The notes under the pieces are model-generated. The model was not told where the DNA came from. It did no database searches and worked only from the letters and a program-made list of their open reading frames with translations. The translations under genes were made by a program, and so were the position numbers. Source: Candidatus Dechloromonas phosphorivorans (GTDB taxonomy: Bacteria; Pseudomonadota; Gammaproteobacteria; Burkholderiales; Rhodocyclaceae). Taken from it: a stretch of 64,000 bases of DNA. The stretch lies in assembly GCA_016709495.1 (NCBI GenBank), contig JADJMS010000009.1, forward strand, positions 62,001 to 126,000, written 5' to 3'. Within the stretch, counting starts at the first letter, position 1; every line of letters begins with the position of its first letter. Of the stretch, positions 44,084-53,278 are shown in pieces.

Positions 44084-46440
44084 CCCCAACGCTGGACGCC
44101 ACAGAACTCAATCGGATGGACGCCTACTGGCGTGCCGCAAATTACCTTTCGGTCGGGCAGATTTATCTGTTTGATAACCCGCTGCTCAAGGAGCCGCTGA
44201 CCCTCAAACACATCAAGCCGCGCCTGCTCGGCCACTGGGGCACGACGCCGGGGATGAACTTCATCTACGTGCATATGAACCGGGTGATCAAGGCGCACGA
44301 CCTGAGCATGATCTACATTGCCGGCCCCGGTCACGGCGGCCCGGCGGTGGTGGCCAATACCTATCTCGAAGGCAGTTACAGCGAGTTGTATTCGGATATT
44401 TCTCAGGACGAGGAGGGCATGCGCCGGCTGTTTCGTCAGTTCTCCTTTCCTGGCGGCATTCCCAGCCACGCGGCGCCGGAAACACCGGGTTCCATCCATG
44501 AAGGTGGCGAATTGGGTTATGCCTTGTTCCATGCCTACGGCGCGGTGTTCGACAATCCTGATCTGATCGCCTGCTGCGTGGTGGGTGATGGCGAAGCCGA
44601 AACCGGGCCGCTGGCCACTTCCTGGCATTCCAACAAGTTTTTGAATCCGCGAACCGATGGTGCGGTACTGCCCATCCTCCATCTCAATGGCTACAAGATC
44701 GCCAATCCTGCCGTGCTGGCGCGGATCAGCCACAGTGAACTGGAATGCCTGTTCGTCGGCTATGGCTACAAACCGATCTTCGTTGAAGGCAGCGACCCGG
44801 AAACCATGCATCAGTTGATGGCTGTTGCGGTCGACGCCGCAATCGCCGATATTTTTGAGATTCAGCGTCTTGCCCGCAACGGTGGCGAAGTGGTCCGCCC
44901 ACGCTGGCCAATGATCATTCTGCGTTCGCCCAAGGGCTGGACCGGGCCGAAGGAAGTTGACGGCAAGAAAACCGAAGACTATTGGCGTTCGCATCAAGTG
45001 CCATTCAGCGACATGGACAAGCCTGAGCACGTTCAGTTGCTGTCTGACTGGATGCTTTCCTACCGGCCGGATGAACTGTTCGACACCAGCGGTCGCCTCA
45101 AACCGGATCTGGCAGCGCTGGTGCCGACTGGCGAGCGCCGCATGGGCGCCAACCCGCACGCCAATGGCGGCATTCTTCTGCATGACCTGCGTCTGCCGGA
45201 GTTTCGCGATTACGCCGTGGCCGTGCCGACACCCGGTGTCACGCTGGCCGAATCAACAAGGGTGATGGGAATTTTCCTGCGTGATGTGATGCAGAAAAAT
45301 ATGCACAACTTCCGTGTTTTCGGACCAGATGAAACCGCTTCCAATCGCCTCGGGGCACTCTTTGAGGTGACTGATCGCACCTGAGTTGCCGAGCATCTGG
45401 ATTACGACGACCATCTCGCCGTCGATGGCCGCGTCATGGAATATCTCTCCGAACATGCCTGTCAGGGCTGGCTCGAAGGGTATTTGCTGACTGGCCGCCA
45501 CGGCCTGTTTTCCTGCTACGAAGCCTTCATCCACATCGTTGATTCAATGTTCAACCAGCACGCCAAGTGGCTCAAGGTCTGCGGCGAGATACCCTGGCGC
45601 CGGCCAATTGCCTCGCTCAACATCCTGCTCACCTCGCACGTCTGGCGCCAGGACAACAATGGGTTTTCGCATCAGGACCCGGGCTTCATCGACCATGTGG
45701 TGAACAAGAAGGCCGACATCATTCGTGTTTACTTGCCGCCCGATGCCAACACCTTGCTTTACGTGACAGATTGCTGCCTGAAAAGCCGCAATCTGGTCAA
45801 TGTCATCGTCGCCGGCAAGCAGCCCGAGCATCAGTGGCTGGATATGGATGCGGCGATCAACCATGCCAGTGCTGGCATCGGCATGTGGGAATGGGCCTGC
45901 AACGACCAGCCAGGCGAACCGGACATCGTGCTGGCGGCCGCCGGTGATGTGCCGACGCTGGAAATGCTGGCCGCTATTTCCATCCTGCGCGAACTGACGC
46001 CTGAACTGAAAATCCGCTTCATCAATGTCGTTGATCTGATGACCCTGCAACCCCAGGAAGAGCACCCGCACGGCCTGGCTAACGAAGAATTCGTTTCCTT
46101 GTTCCGTCACGACAAGCCAATACTCTTCGCCTACCACGGCTATCCGTGGCTGATTCATCGCCTGACCTACCGGCGCAGCAATCACGGCAATCTGCATGTG
46201 CGCGGCTACAAGGAGGAGGGCACGACGACCACGCCGTTCGACATGGTCGTACTCAACACGCTGGATCGCTTCCATCTGGTGATGGACGTGGCCAATCAGG
46301 TGCCCAAGCTGCAGGCGCAGGCGGCGCATATCAAGCAGTTGATGCGCGACAAATTGATTGAGCACACCCAATACATCCATCTGCACGGCGAAGATATGCC
46401 GGAAATACGTGACTGGAAATGGCCGGAGGCTAAAGCATGA
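44071..46440 (+). CDS. xfp: Xylulose-5-phosphate/fructose-6-phosphate phosphoketolase (internal TGA)
   Basis: 790 codons. TPP-dependent enzyme: LNRMDAYWRAANYLSVGQIYL, GHWGTTPGMNFIYVHMNR, PGHGGPAVVANTYLEGSYSE, GDGEAETGPLATSWHSNKF (TPP/Mg motif) and SHQDPGFIDHVVNKK are all typical. It cleaves xylulose 5-phosphate to acetyl phosphate and glyceraldehyde 3-phosphate. A TGA (45382-45384, codon 438) lies in the same frame where Trp is expected (EVTDRT-stop-VAEHLDYDDHL); both sides are otherwise perfect. If real it splits the enzyme. The transaldolase gene starts within its stop codon. Alternative start ATG 44080. Confidence 0.93.
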
Positions 46441-47525
46441 ACAAGAACCCCTTACTGGCCCTGAAAGAACTGGGGCAGCACGTCTGGCTCGACAATCTTT
46501 CCCGTGAGTTGTTGAAGGAAGGCACTTTGCAACGTCTGATCACGGAAGACGGTATTGATGGTGTGACCTCGAACCCGGCCATCTTCCAGAAATCGATTGC
46601 CACTGGTGCGCACTACAAGGAGGATCTGGCGCGCATGCTGGGCTCCGACCTCAGCCCTGAAGCGCGTTATGAGGCGCTGGTCATTCCCGATATTCGCGCC
46701 GCCTGTGACCTCCTGCTGCCAGCCTATGTCTCCAGCTCAGGTGTTGCCGGCTATGTCAGTCTCGAAGTGTCGCCAGCGCTGGCCGATGATGCACCGGGAA
46801 CTATTGCAGCCGCGCAACGCCTTAGCCTGGCCGTCAAACGCGCCAATCTGCTGATCAAGGTGCCGGCTACACCTCAAGGTTTAGAGGCTTTTGAGCAGTT
46901 GACCGCAACAGGTATGTCGGTCAACGTCACCCTGATCTTTTCGTTGGCGCAATACGAACTCGTGGTCAAGGCCTATCTGCGTGGTGCCCTGCGCTGGCTG
47001 GAAAGTGGTGGCGAGACCCGAAAACTCTGTTCGGTAGCCAGTGTTTTTCTAAGTCGTGTCGATACGCTGGTCGATAAACGCCTCGATGCGATTGGCAGCA
47101 ATCAGGCATTGGCATTGAAGGGTGGGGCAGGTGTAGCGCTCGCCAAAGCTTGCTATCAACGATACCTGGCTATATTTCATGGCCCCGAATTCGCCATGCT
47201 TCGCCTTGCCCATATCCGCCCGCAAATGCCGCTTTGGGCCAGCACAGGTAGCAAGAATCCGGCGGCCAGCGACGTACATTACGTCGAACCGCTAATCGGC
47301 CCAAAAACCATTACCACGCTGCCCGATGCGACGCTTGCCGCTTTTCGAGACCATGGTTGCGCAAAATCGACACTATCCGAAGGCGCCGAGGCGGCAAAAA
47401 ACCACATCGCCGAATTGGCAGAACTCGGTATCGATCTCAAGGAGGTCGGTGAAACATTGCAGGCGGACGGGGTAAAACTTTTTGCCGAGGCTTTTGAAGC
47501 GTTACTGACCAGCGTTCAGGGCTGA
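46437..47525 (+). CDS. tal: Transaldolase, long form
   Basis: 362 residues. LGQHVWLDNLSRELLKEGTL and GIDGVTSNPAIFQKSI open the barrel, the Schiff-base Lys is in NLLIKVPATPQGLEAF, and SVNVTLIFSLAQYE, VASVFLSRVDTLVDKRLD and LWASTGSKNP follow. This is the Tal type that often sits beside or is fused to glucose-6-phosphate isomerase in cyanobacteria and actinobacteria. It exchanges three-carbon units between sedoheptulose 7-phosphate and glyceraldehyde 3-phosphate, feeding fructose 6-phosphate to the phosphoketolase encoded upstream. ATGA overlap with xfp. Confidence 0.92.
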   Translation: MNKNPLLALKELGQHVWLDNLSRELLKEGTLQRLITEDGIDGVTSNPAIFQKSIATGAHYKEDLARMLGSDLSPEARYEALVIPDIRAACDLLLPAYVSSSGVAGYVSLEVSPALADDAPGTIAAAQRLSLAVKRANLLIKVPATPQGLEAFEQLTATGMSVNVTLIFSLAQYELVVKAYLRGALRWLESGGETRKLCSVASVFLSRVDTLVDKRLDAIGSNQALALKGGAGVALAKACYQRYLAIFHGPEFAMLRLAHIRPQMPLWASTGSKNPAASDVHYVEPLIGPKTITTLPDATLAAFRDHGCAKSTLSEGAEAAKNHIAELAELGIDLKEVGETLQADGVKLFAEAFEALLTSVQG

Positions 47526-47733
47526 CCCGCGGATGAGGTGAGCCAGCGCCCGCGACCATAATCTGACCTATGCCGGTAGTAGGCGAAAGCCAATACGAAT
47601 TCAAGGTACTATCGTCGCGCCGCGTGTGCCGCCATGCATTTTTCAAACTGGGTTCCAACAGACTATCTCCAGTTCAAATCGCTGTCGCTGGGCGCGTACG
47701 CTTACCCAAAAAACGAGGCTAGATAGAACTCCC

Positions 47734-48480
47734 ATGTCAAAGAACAAAACGCCGAGCGGCCTGCCTCCGGATCCAAAACTGAATCACATGCTGGCGTCAC
47801 TTCCCGCCAAGGATTACGAACGCCTGCTGCCCGAGCTGGAACTCGTCGACATGCCTTTGGACTGGACGATGTCGGAGTCCGGTGATCATGTGAACTATCT
47901 GCACTTTCCGACGTCCGGCATTGTCTCGCTAATCTATTCACTGGAAGATGGTTCCTCAAGCGAAACGGCGCTGGTTGGCTGTGAAGGGCTGGTCGGTATC
48001 TCCATTTTCATGGGCGGCGAGAGCATGCCGACCAGCACGGAAGTGCAAAGTCCAGGTCACGCCTATCGGCTCAGCCGCAAGGTCATGAAGCGCGAATTCG
48101 CACTTGGCGGACAACTGCAACACGTCGCACTGTTGTTCACGCAAGCACTGATTGCCCAAACGTCGCAAACGGCTGTCTGCAACCAACACCATTCGCTGGA
48201 TCAAAAGATGTGCAGGTGGCTGCTGATGACGCTGGATCGTTCAGACAGCAATATATTCACGGTGACGCAGGAGACTATTGGGAAATTGCTCGGTGTTCGC
48301 CGCGAGAGCGTGACCCAGATTTTAGGTCTGTTCCAAAAGGATCAATTAATAGAACGTGCCCGCGGTCGCATCACCGTGCTTGATCGCGGCAAACTCGAAA
48401 AGCGCGTGTGCGAATGTTATGCGGTGGTTCAGGACGAGTACGAGCGACTGCTGTCTGGCAAGCGGGGCTCAAAGAAATAG
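47734..48480 (+). CDS. Crp/Fnr-family transcriptional regulator
   Basis: ATG 47734 (MSKNKTPSGLPPDPKLNHML) is preferred; the ORF continues further upstream without similarity. Beta-barrel sensor domain with YLHFPTSGIVSLIYSLEDGSSSETALVGCEGLVGISIF, a dimerisation helix and C-terminal HTH TVTQETIGKLLGVRRESVTQILGLFQ. No N-terminal cysteine cluster, so it is not an Fnr iron-sulfur sensor, and no canonical cAMP pocket (RGE..S) is visible. It is closely similar in layout to the N-terminal part of the Crp-PAS-GGDEF fusion. Candidate binder of the palindrome found across the window. Confidence 0.88.
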   Translation: MSKNKTPSGLPPDPKLNHMLASLPAKDYERLLPELELVDMPLDWTMSESGDHVNYLHFPTSGIVSLIYSLEDGSSSETALVGCEGLVGISIFMGGESMPTSTEVQSPGHAYRLSRKVMKREFALGGQLQHVALLFTQALIAQTSQTAVCNQHHSLDQKMCRWLLMTLDRSDSNIFTVTQETIGKLLGVRRESVTQILGLFQKDQLIERARGRITVLDRGKLEKRVCECYAVVQDEYERLLSGKRGSKK

Positions 48481-48574
48481 ACCTTGCGAGATGGACTGAG
48501 GGCGCGAGCACGGAGCGCGTGTTCTTGGTTGTTGATGCTATCGAGTTTGAACAGGTTTTCAGGCGTTTCAACTT

Positions 48575-49420
48575 TTAATCTGGCAATAAAGCTAAATCAC
48601 TGAAAAGAAAATACCCTGATTTGTTCCGTTTTGCCTGGTACATGGCCTTGTCGGCACTGGCGATCAGCGCATCGGCCGTCGTGCCATCAGCCGGAAAAAT
48701 TGCAATGCCAATGCTTGGATGAACGATCAGGCTGATGCTGATTTCTCGAATCCCGATGTGGCATGGCTGTTTAACCATCGCGATGATTTTTTCCACGATG
48801 CTCGTGATATCCCGTTCGTTTTTAATCTCTGCCAACAAGTATAGAAATTCATCCCCACCATGACGGCAGACGGTGTCTTCGTCTCGGGAAGCTTGTTTGA
48901 CCCGCTCGGCAATTGTCGTCAACACGATGTCACCGACATCATGTCCATGCGTATCGTTGATGCTTTTGAAGTCGTCCAGATCAAGGAACATCACAACCAA
49001 GGAGTGATTATTCCGTTTGGCATGCGCCAATCCATGTTCGAGGCGGTCATTGAATAGCGCACGGTTGGGCAGTCCGGTCAATGGATCGTGGAGGGATGCA
49101 TGACGCGCTTCATCGCCCTGCTTTATTTCTGCGGCTAATTTCTCTTCGAGGATAGTTCGCTCCTGCACTTCTTCCTTGAGCGCCAAATTGACCAGCGCTA
49201 ATTCCTTGGAGGCGGTTTGCACCTTATCTTCGATGGCTTCGCTTTTTTCCAGAGCATTTTCAACAACTGGCGAGATTTCTCCATCCATCAATTCATGTTT
49301 GAGGCCGGCGTTGACCGACGATAGATCATCCGCACATTCTTCGACTATTTCTTTGACGCGCTCGCTTTGCCCCAGCACTTGGGTCAGCGAATTGGTGGGT
49401 AGCGGGAGTTCTTCAGGCAT
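48575..49420 (-). CDS. GGDEF diguanylate cyclase with N-terminal coiled coil
   Basis: 281 residues. The N-terminal 100 are helical (LGQSERVKEIVEECADDLSS, KSEAIEDKVQTASKELALVN) and carry no recognisable sensor domain. GGDEF domain 110-275: LHDPLTGLPNRALFNDRLEHG, FLDLDDFKSINDTHGHDVGD and an intact CRHGGDEFLYLLAEI. No I-site RxxD five residues before the motif is obvious (SRDEDTVC). Probably the last gene of the small operon starting at 50286. Confidence 0.88.
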   Translation of the reverse strand: MPEELPLPTNSLTQVLGQSERVKEIVEECADDLSSVNAGLKHELMDGEISPVVENALEKSEAIEDKVQTASKELALVNLALKEEVQERTILEEKLAAEIKQGDEARHASLHDPLTGLPNRALFNDRLEHGLAHAKRNNHSLVVMFLDLDDFKSINDTHGHDVGDIVLTTIAERVKQASRDEDTVCRHGGDEFLYLLAEIKNERDITSIVEKIIAMVKQPCHIGIREISISLIVHPSIGIAIFPADGTTADALIASADKAMYQAKRNKSGYFLFSDLALLPD

Positions 49421-49474
49421 GGTTCAAGTTGTCCTGGTGGCAGGTGAAATCAAGCTAGCGGTGTTTGACGAGGC

Positions 49475-49933
49475 CTAAGTCAGATCAGTTGTTGGTGAGC
49501 CCGTATCAAGATTGCCCTGACGCAAATCATCGCGCGCGCGTGCCGCCAGTCGCTGGTATTTTTCACGAATACTATCCAGCTCGTCTTCCTCGAGTTGCTC
49601 CAGGTCAAGCAAGACATTGTGGGCACCGTCTACGGCGCGGATCAGTTCATCCAGCTTGACCTGCATGGCTTCTGAATCCAGGTTTTGGGTGTTCTGGATC
49701 AGAAAGACCATCAGGAAAGTGACTATCGTCGTGCCCGTGTTGATGACCAGTTGCCAGGTGTCACCAAAGCCAAAAAACGGGCCGGTACAAATCCAGACCA
49801 GAATGACAGCAACGGCTAGACCAAAGGCTGACGGCCGACCTGCTACCCGAGCGGTCCATTTTGCCAGCCGGTTAAACCAGCTTTTGGATTTTGTTGGGCG
49901 AATGCTCCGGGCCGAAGGGTTGGGAAAAGTCAT
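49475..49933 (-). CDS. Low-affinity iron permease family membrane protein
   Basis: 152 residues. NRLAKWTARVAGRPSAFGLAVAVILVWICTGPFFGFGDTWQLVINTGTTIVTFLMVFLIQNTQNLDSEAMQVKLDELIRA is the conserved core of the low-affinity iron permease (Fet4-like) family: two helices and the QNTQNRD-like loop with a K.DELI helix. The Glu/Arg-rich tail is typical. Direct iron transport by these short bacterial proteins is unproven. Start overlaps the DUF1328 stop (ATGA). Confidence 0.85.
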   Translation of the reverse strand: MTFPNPSARSIRPTKSKSWFNRLAKWTARVAGRPSAFGLAVAVILVWICTGPFFGFGDTWQLVINTGTTIVTFLMVFLIQNTQNLDSEAMQVKLDELIRAVDGAHNVLLDLEQLEEDELDSIREKYQRLAARARDDLRQGNLDTGSPTTDLT

Positions 49934-50094
49934 TTGCGCCGCAGTAAGCCCATGAACAGCGACACGGCAAACAGAATGATGAAGATGAAGAAGAGGATTT
50001 TGGCAATTTCGACCGCGCCGGCAGCGATACCGGTGAAGCCAAGCAGTGCGCCGATCAGCGCAATGACTAAAAATACAGCAGCGTAATGGAGCAT
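49930..50094 (-). CDS. DUF1328 (YtjA-type) small membrane protein
   Basis: 54 residues: MLHYAAVFLVIALIGALLGFTG, then IAAGAVEIAKILFFIFIILF and AVSLFMGLLRRK. Two transmembrane helices with the conserved FTGIAAGA.EIAK.LF turn identify DUF1328. AAGGAA precedes ATG 50094. Too short for standard ORF cut-offs. It is located between DUF3309 and the iron-permease-family gene in one operon. Confidence 0.9.
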   Translation of the reverse strand: MLHYAAVFLVIALIGALLGFTGIAAGAVEIAKILFFIFIILFAVSLFMGLLRRK

Positions 50095-50127
50095 TTTGAT
50101 TCCTTTCAGCGCTTGTCAGTCCGGGCG

Positions 50128-50286
50128 TTAAATTCGGCCAAGCAGTAATAAGACGACCAGTATCAGAACAACCAGCCCGATGCCACCACTGGGGCCGTAA
50201 CCCCAGCTCTTGCTATGCGGCCAACTTGGTATGGCACCGATCAGCATCAAGATCAGGATGATCAGCAGTATGGTTCCTAATGACAT
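50128..50286 (-). CDS. DUF3309 small membrane protein
   Basis: 52 residues from ATG 50286: MSLGTILLIILILMLIGAIP, then SWPHSKSWGYGPSGGIGLVVLILVVLLLLGRI. Two hydrophobic helices flank the conserved PxWPHSxxWGYxPSG loop of DUF3309. GAGGAG-like site upstream. The longer ORF to 50337 adds 17 non-conserved residues. First gene of the minus-strand operon with DUF1328, iron permease-like and GGDEF genes; the palindrome is 96 bp upstream. Confidence 0.9.
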   Translation of the reverse strand: MSLGTILLIILILMLIGAIPSWPHSKSWGYGPSGGIGLVVLILVVLLLLGRI

Positions 50287-50381
50287 TTCAATTCTCCTCA
50301 CGGTAATTCTTGAACAGGTGGCGGGGTGAATCGCCACACCTTGTTTGCAGGTTTCAGGCTACGCGCTCTGGAGAATTGCTC

Positions 50382-50397
50382 TGTACGGCAGCACACA
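50382..50397. promoter_or_regulatory. Palindromic operator-like site, copy 15
   Basis: TGTACGGCAGCACACA within CTCTGT...ACAGAC. 96 bp before the DUF3309 gene (minus) and 53 bp before the zinc-ribbon gene (plus). Confidence 0.6.
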
Positions 50398-50449
50398 GAC
50401 GTTGGCTTTTACTGCGAATAGTCTGGCTGCCATGCTGAAGAGGTGTTCA

Positions 50450-50632
50450 ATGAGTGGTAACGGGTTTCGTGGGCAACCCTGTCCAAAGTGTCGTGGGGCA
50501 ACCTACCGTGTTTCGCGGCGCTGGATGGATAACCTGTTGAGCCTATTTGTGCTGGTTCACCGCTACCGCTGTCGATCAAATAGTTGTCATTGGGAAGGCA
50601 ACTTTCGTGAAACTCGAAAGCCTTTGCCGTGA
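50450..50632 (+). CDS. Small zinc-ribbon protein
   Basis: 60 residues from ATG 50450. Two cysteine pairs, CPKC (about residues 11-14) and CRSNSC (about 41-46), with a basic and aromatic spacer (WMDNLLSLFVLVHRYR), fit a treble-clef or zinc-ribbon fold. No named family recognised. The stop overlaps the start of the response-regulator gene (GTGA), so the two are translationally coupled. Confidence 0.6.
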   Translation: MSGNGFRGQPCPKCRGATYRVSRRWMDNLLSLFVLVHRYRCRSNSCHWEGNFRETRKPLP

Positions 50633-53127
50633 AAGAGACGCCGACCCGGGTTCTGCTTGTTGAAGACAATATTGCTGATGCCAAACTGGTTCAGGAGGCG
50701 TTGGCGAATGCTGCGGGGCATCCATTTCGTATCGAATGGCTGAGAGAGCTCCCTGCTGTACTTGAGAAACTCAGTCGGGTTAAATATGAAGTAATTTTGC
50801 TTGACCTGACCTTGGCTGGCAGCCAGGGGCTTGCGGTATTCAACCAGGTTTATGCGGTGGCGCCGGAATCACTGATCCTGATTCTGAGTTCGGCAGAAGA
50901 TGAAACAATAGCCCGCCAGGCGGTGCAGCACGGTGCTGATGATTATCTGGTCAAAGGCCATGTGGATGCGCACTGGTTGCCGCGGGCCTTGTATTACCTG
51001 CTTGAACGCAAGGAAATCAGGGAAGCATTGCGCAGCAGTGAAGCGCGCTTTCGTGCAATGAGCGATGCCTCGCCACTCGGTATTTTTGTTTCTGACGGGT
51101 AGGGGAATTGTGTTTATACCAACGCGGCTTATCACAAGATTTCCGGACTGTCGTTTGAGCAAACGCTAGGCAGTAACTGGAGTACAGCCATACACCCGGA
51201 TGATCGCCAGCGAGTTCTGGCGGAGTGGCGCGCGGCTGCCATGGGCCAGGAAACCTTTCAGACCGAATACCGGTTTTTGCAGGAGCAGGGCACCGTTGTC
51301 TGGACGCGGGTCAGTAGCGCCCCGATGGAAGATGGACTGAATCCGCATGGGCGAATCAAGACAGTTGAGGACATCAGCGAACGCAAGGAAGCTGAATTTG
51401 CCTTGCAAGCCGCAGAGAGGGCGCTGTTCGACGAGCGGGAACGGGCCCAGGTCACACTGAATTCGATCGGTGACGCCGTTTTGACCACGGATATTGCTGG
51501 CAATGTGACCTATCTGAATCTGGTCGCCGAGGCCATGACGGGCTGGGCCTGGAAAGAGGCCATCGGGCGTCCGCTTCCTGATGTATTCAATATCATTGAT
51601 GGCTCAACGCGCGAAATTGCTTCGAATCCCGTGCAACGGGCAATCAAGGAAGATCGCACGGTGGGTTTGGCCGCCGATTGCGTTTTGGTGCGCCGTGATG
51701 GTTTTGAGTCGGCAATCGAGGACTCGGCAGCGCCAATCCATGACCGAGATGGCAAGGACGCCGGGGCGGTGATCGTTTTCCACGATGTCAGTAAATCGCG
51801 GGCGATGGCCTTGAAAATGGCCCACCTGGCGCAGCACGACTTTCTGACTGATTTGCCCAACCGGCTGTTGCTGACTGAGCGGCTCAAGCAGGCTATTGGC
51901 TTTGCTCAGCGCCATCACAATCAGGTTGCACTGCTATTTCTGGACCTCGATCATTTCAAGCATATCAACGACTCGCTCGGTCATACGATAGGCGATCAAT
52001 TGCTGCAATCGGTTGCCGAACGCCTGGCATCCTGTGTTCGCGTGACTGATACCGTGTGTCGTCAGGGCGGTGACGAATTTGTCATTCTGCTGGCTGAAAT
52101 CGCCCGGCCGCACGATACGACGCAGGTTGCAGAAAAGTTGCTGGCAGCCTTTGCCTTGCCGCACCTGATCGGTGGTCAGGAACTGCATATCACCCTGAGT
52201 ATCGGTATCAGTGTTTATCCGGATGACGGCACGGATGTCGATACGGTGATGCAGAACGCCGATACGGCGATGTATCACGCCAAGGAAAACGGTCGCAACA
52301 TGTTCCAGTTTTTCACGGCAGAAATGAACACGCAGGCTGTACGCCGCCAGTTCATTGAAAGCAGCTTGCGCCGTGCCCTGAAGCAGGGCGAATTTTTGCT
52401 GCATTATCAGCCACAGGTTGAACTAGCCTCTGGTGCGATTACCGGTGTCGAGGCGCTGGTACGCTGGTTGGACCCTAATTTGGGCATGGTCTACCCGTAT
52501 GACTTTGTGTCGATTGCCGAGGAGTGCGGTCTGATCGTCCCGATTGGAAAATGGGTTTTACGCGAAGCCTGCCGGCAAACGCAGGCATGACTGAAGGCTG
52601 GCCTGCCTGCCGTACCGGTATCGGTCAATATTTCGGCAATGGAATTCCGGCAAAAGGGATTTATTGACGGGGTTGCCCTGGTTCTTGCAGAAACCGGCTT
52701 GCCTGCCAGATTCCTCGAACTTGAACTGACCGAAAGCATACTCATGCTCGATGCCGAGTCGTCGATCAGCGTGCTTGAAGCACTCAAAGCGCTGGGTGTG
52801 CTGCTGGCTATTGATGATTTCGGTACAGGTTATTCCAGCCTGAGTTATTTGAAGCGCTTTCCTATCCATACCCTGAAAATTGATCAGTCATTTGTACGCA
52901 ATCTGGCGACCAATAACAATGACGCAACCATCGTCAGCGCGGTCATTGGTATCGGCATCAACCTCAAACAACGGGTGATTGCCGAAGGGGTGGAAACGCA
53001 GGTGCAACTGGCTTTTCTTCAGACAAAATTTTGTGATGCAGGGCAGGGCCATTTGTTCAGCCATCCGCTGGCGGCCGATGAGTTTGCCCATTTGCTGGTT
53101 AATGGTGGCGACTTGCGTCTGAGCTAA
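50629..53127 (+). CDS. REC-PAS-PAS-GGDEF-EAL protein with two internal stops
   Basis: GTG start overlapping the previous stop. Receiver domain (1-125): VLLVEDNIADAKLVQEAL, acceptor Asp in VILLDLTLAGSQG and Lys in DDYLVKGHVD. PAS 1 (about 145-255) contains TAG at 51100-51102 (codon 158, VSDG-stop-GNCVYTN). PAS 2 (about 270-390), GGDEF (about 400-560) with VCRQGGDEFVILLAE, EAL (about 570-830) with GVEALVRW and DDFGTGYSSLSYL. A TGA at 52588-52590 (codon 654, RQTQA-stop-LKAGLPAVPV) interrupts the EAL domain where Trp is expected. The frame is the same across all three parts. Confidence 0.88.
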
Positions 53128-53170
53128 CAGGCTCAAATAGCCGGGCTTCGCAACACCCGTATGCCTGCTA

Positions 53171-53186
53171 TGTTCGGCAGCGCACC
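53171..53186. promoter_or_regulatory. Palindromic operator-like site, copy 16
   Basis: TGTTCGGCAGCGCACC, flanked by TA, 93 bp before the TTG start of the cyclic glucan synthase. Confidence 0.5.
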
Positions 53187-53278
53187 GAGCGATCCGGGGA
53201 TTGTGCATAAGCTGGATATCCAAGGGCTGCACTCGCGGAATGCCCTGTCGCGATTTGATTTCCTGGAAAGGTCCTGAA

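Noticed and set aside
43810..45183. A 457-codon minus-strand open frame antisense to cbpM and xfp
   Set aside because: No recognisable motifs and no ribosome site; the plus strand encodes the family-typical phosphoketolase.
48481..48574. Terminator between the Crp gene and the GGDEF gene
   Set aside because: GCGCGAGCACGGAGCGCG gives only a short imperfect stem without a T-run.
22690..52590. Alternative genetic code reading TAG as Gln or TGA as Trp
   Set aside because: TAG and TGA also end many genes here at the expected family length (for example TAG after mgtA and after the Crp gene at 48480, TGA after tal and cheB), so they are normal stops in this genome.
22690..52590. Deamination at Dcm (CCWGG) sites as cause of the in-frame stops
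   Set aside because: The contexts of the five sites do not place the changed base at the methylated C of CCWGG.
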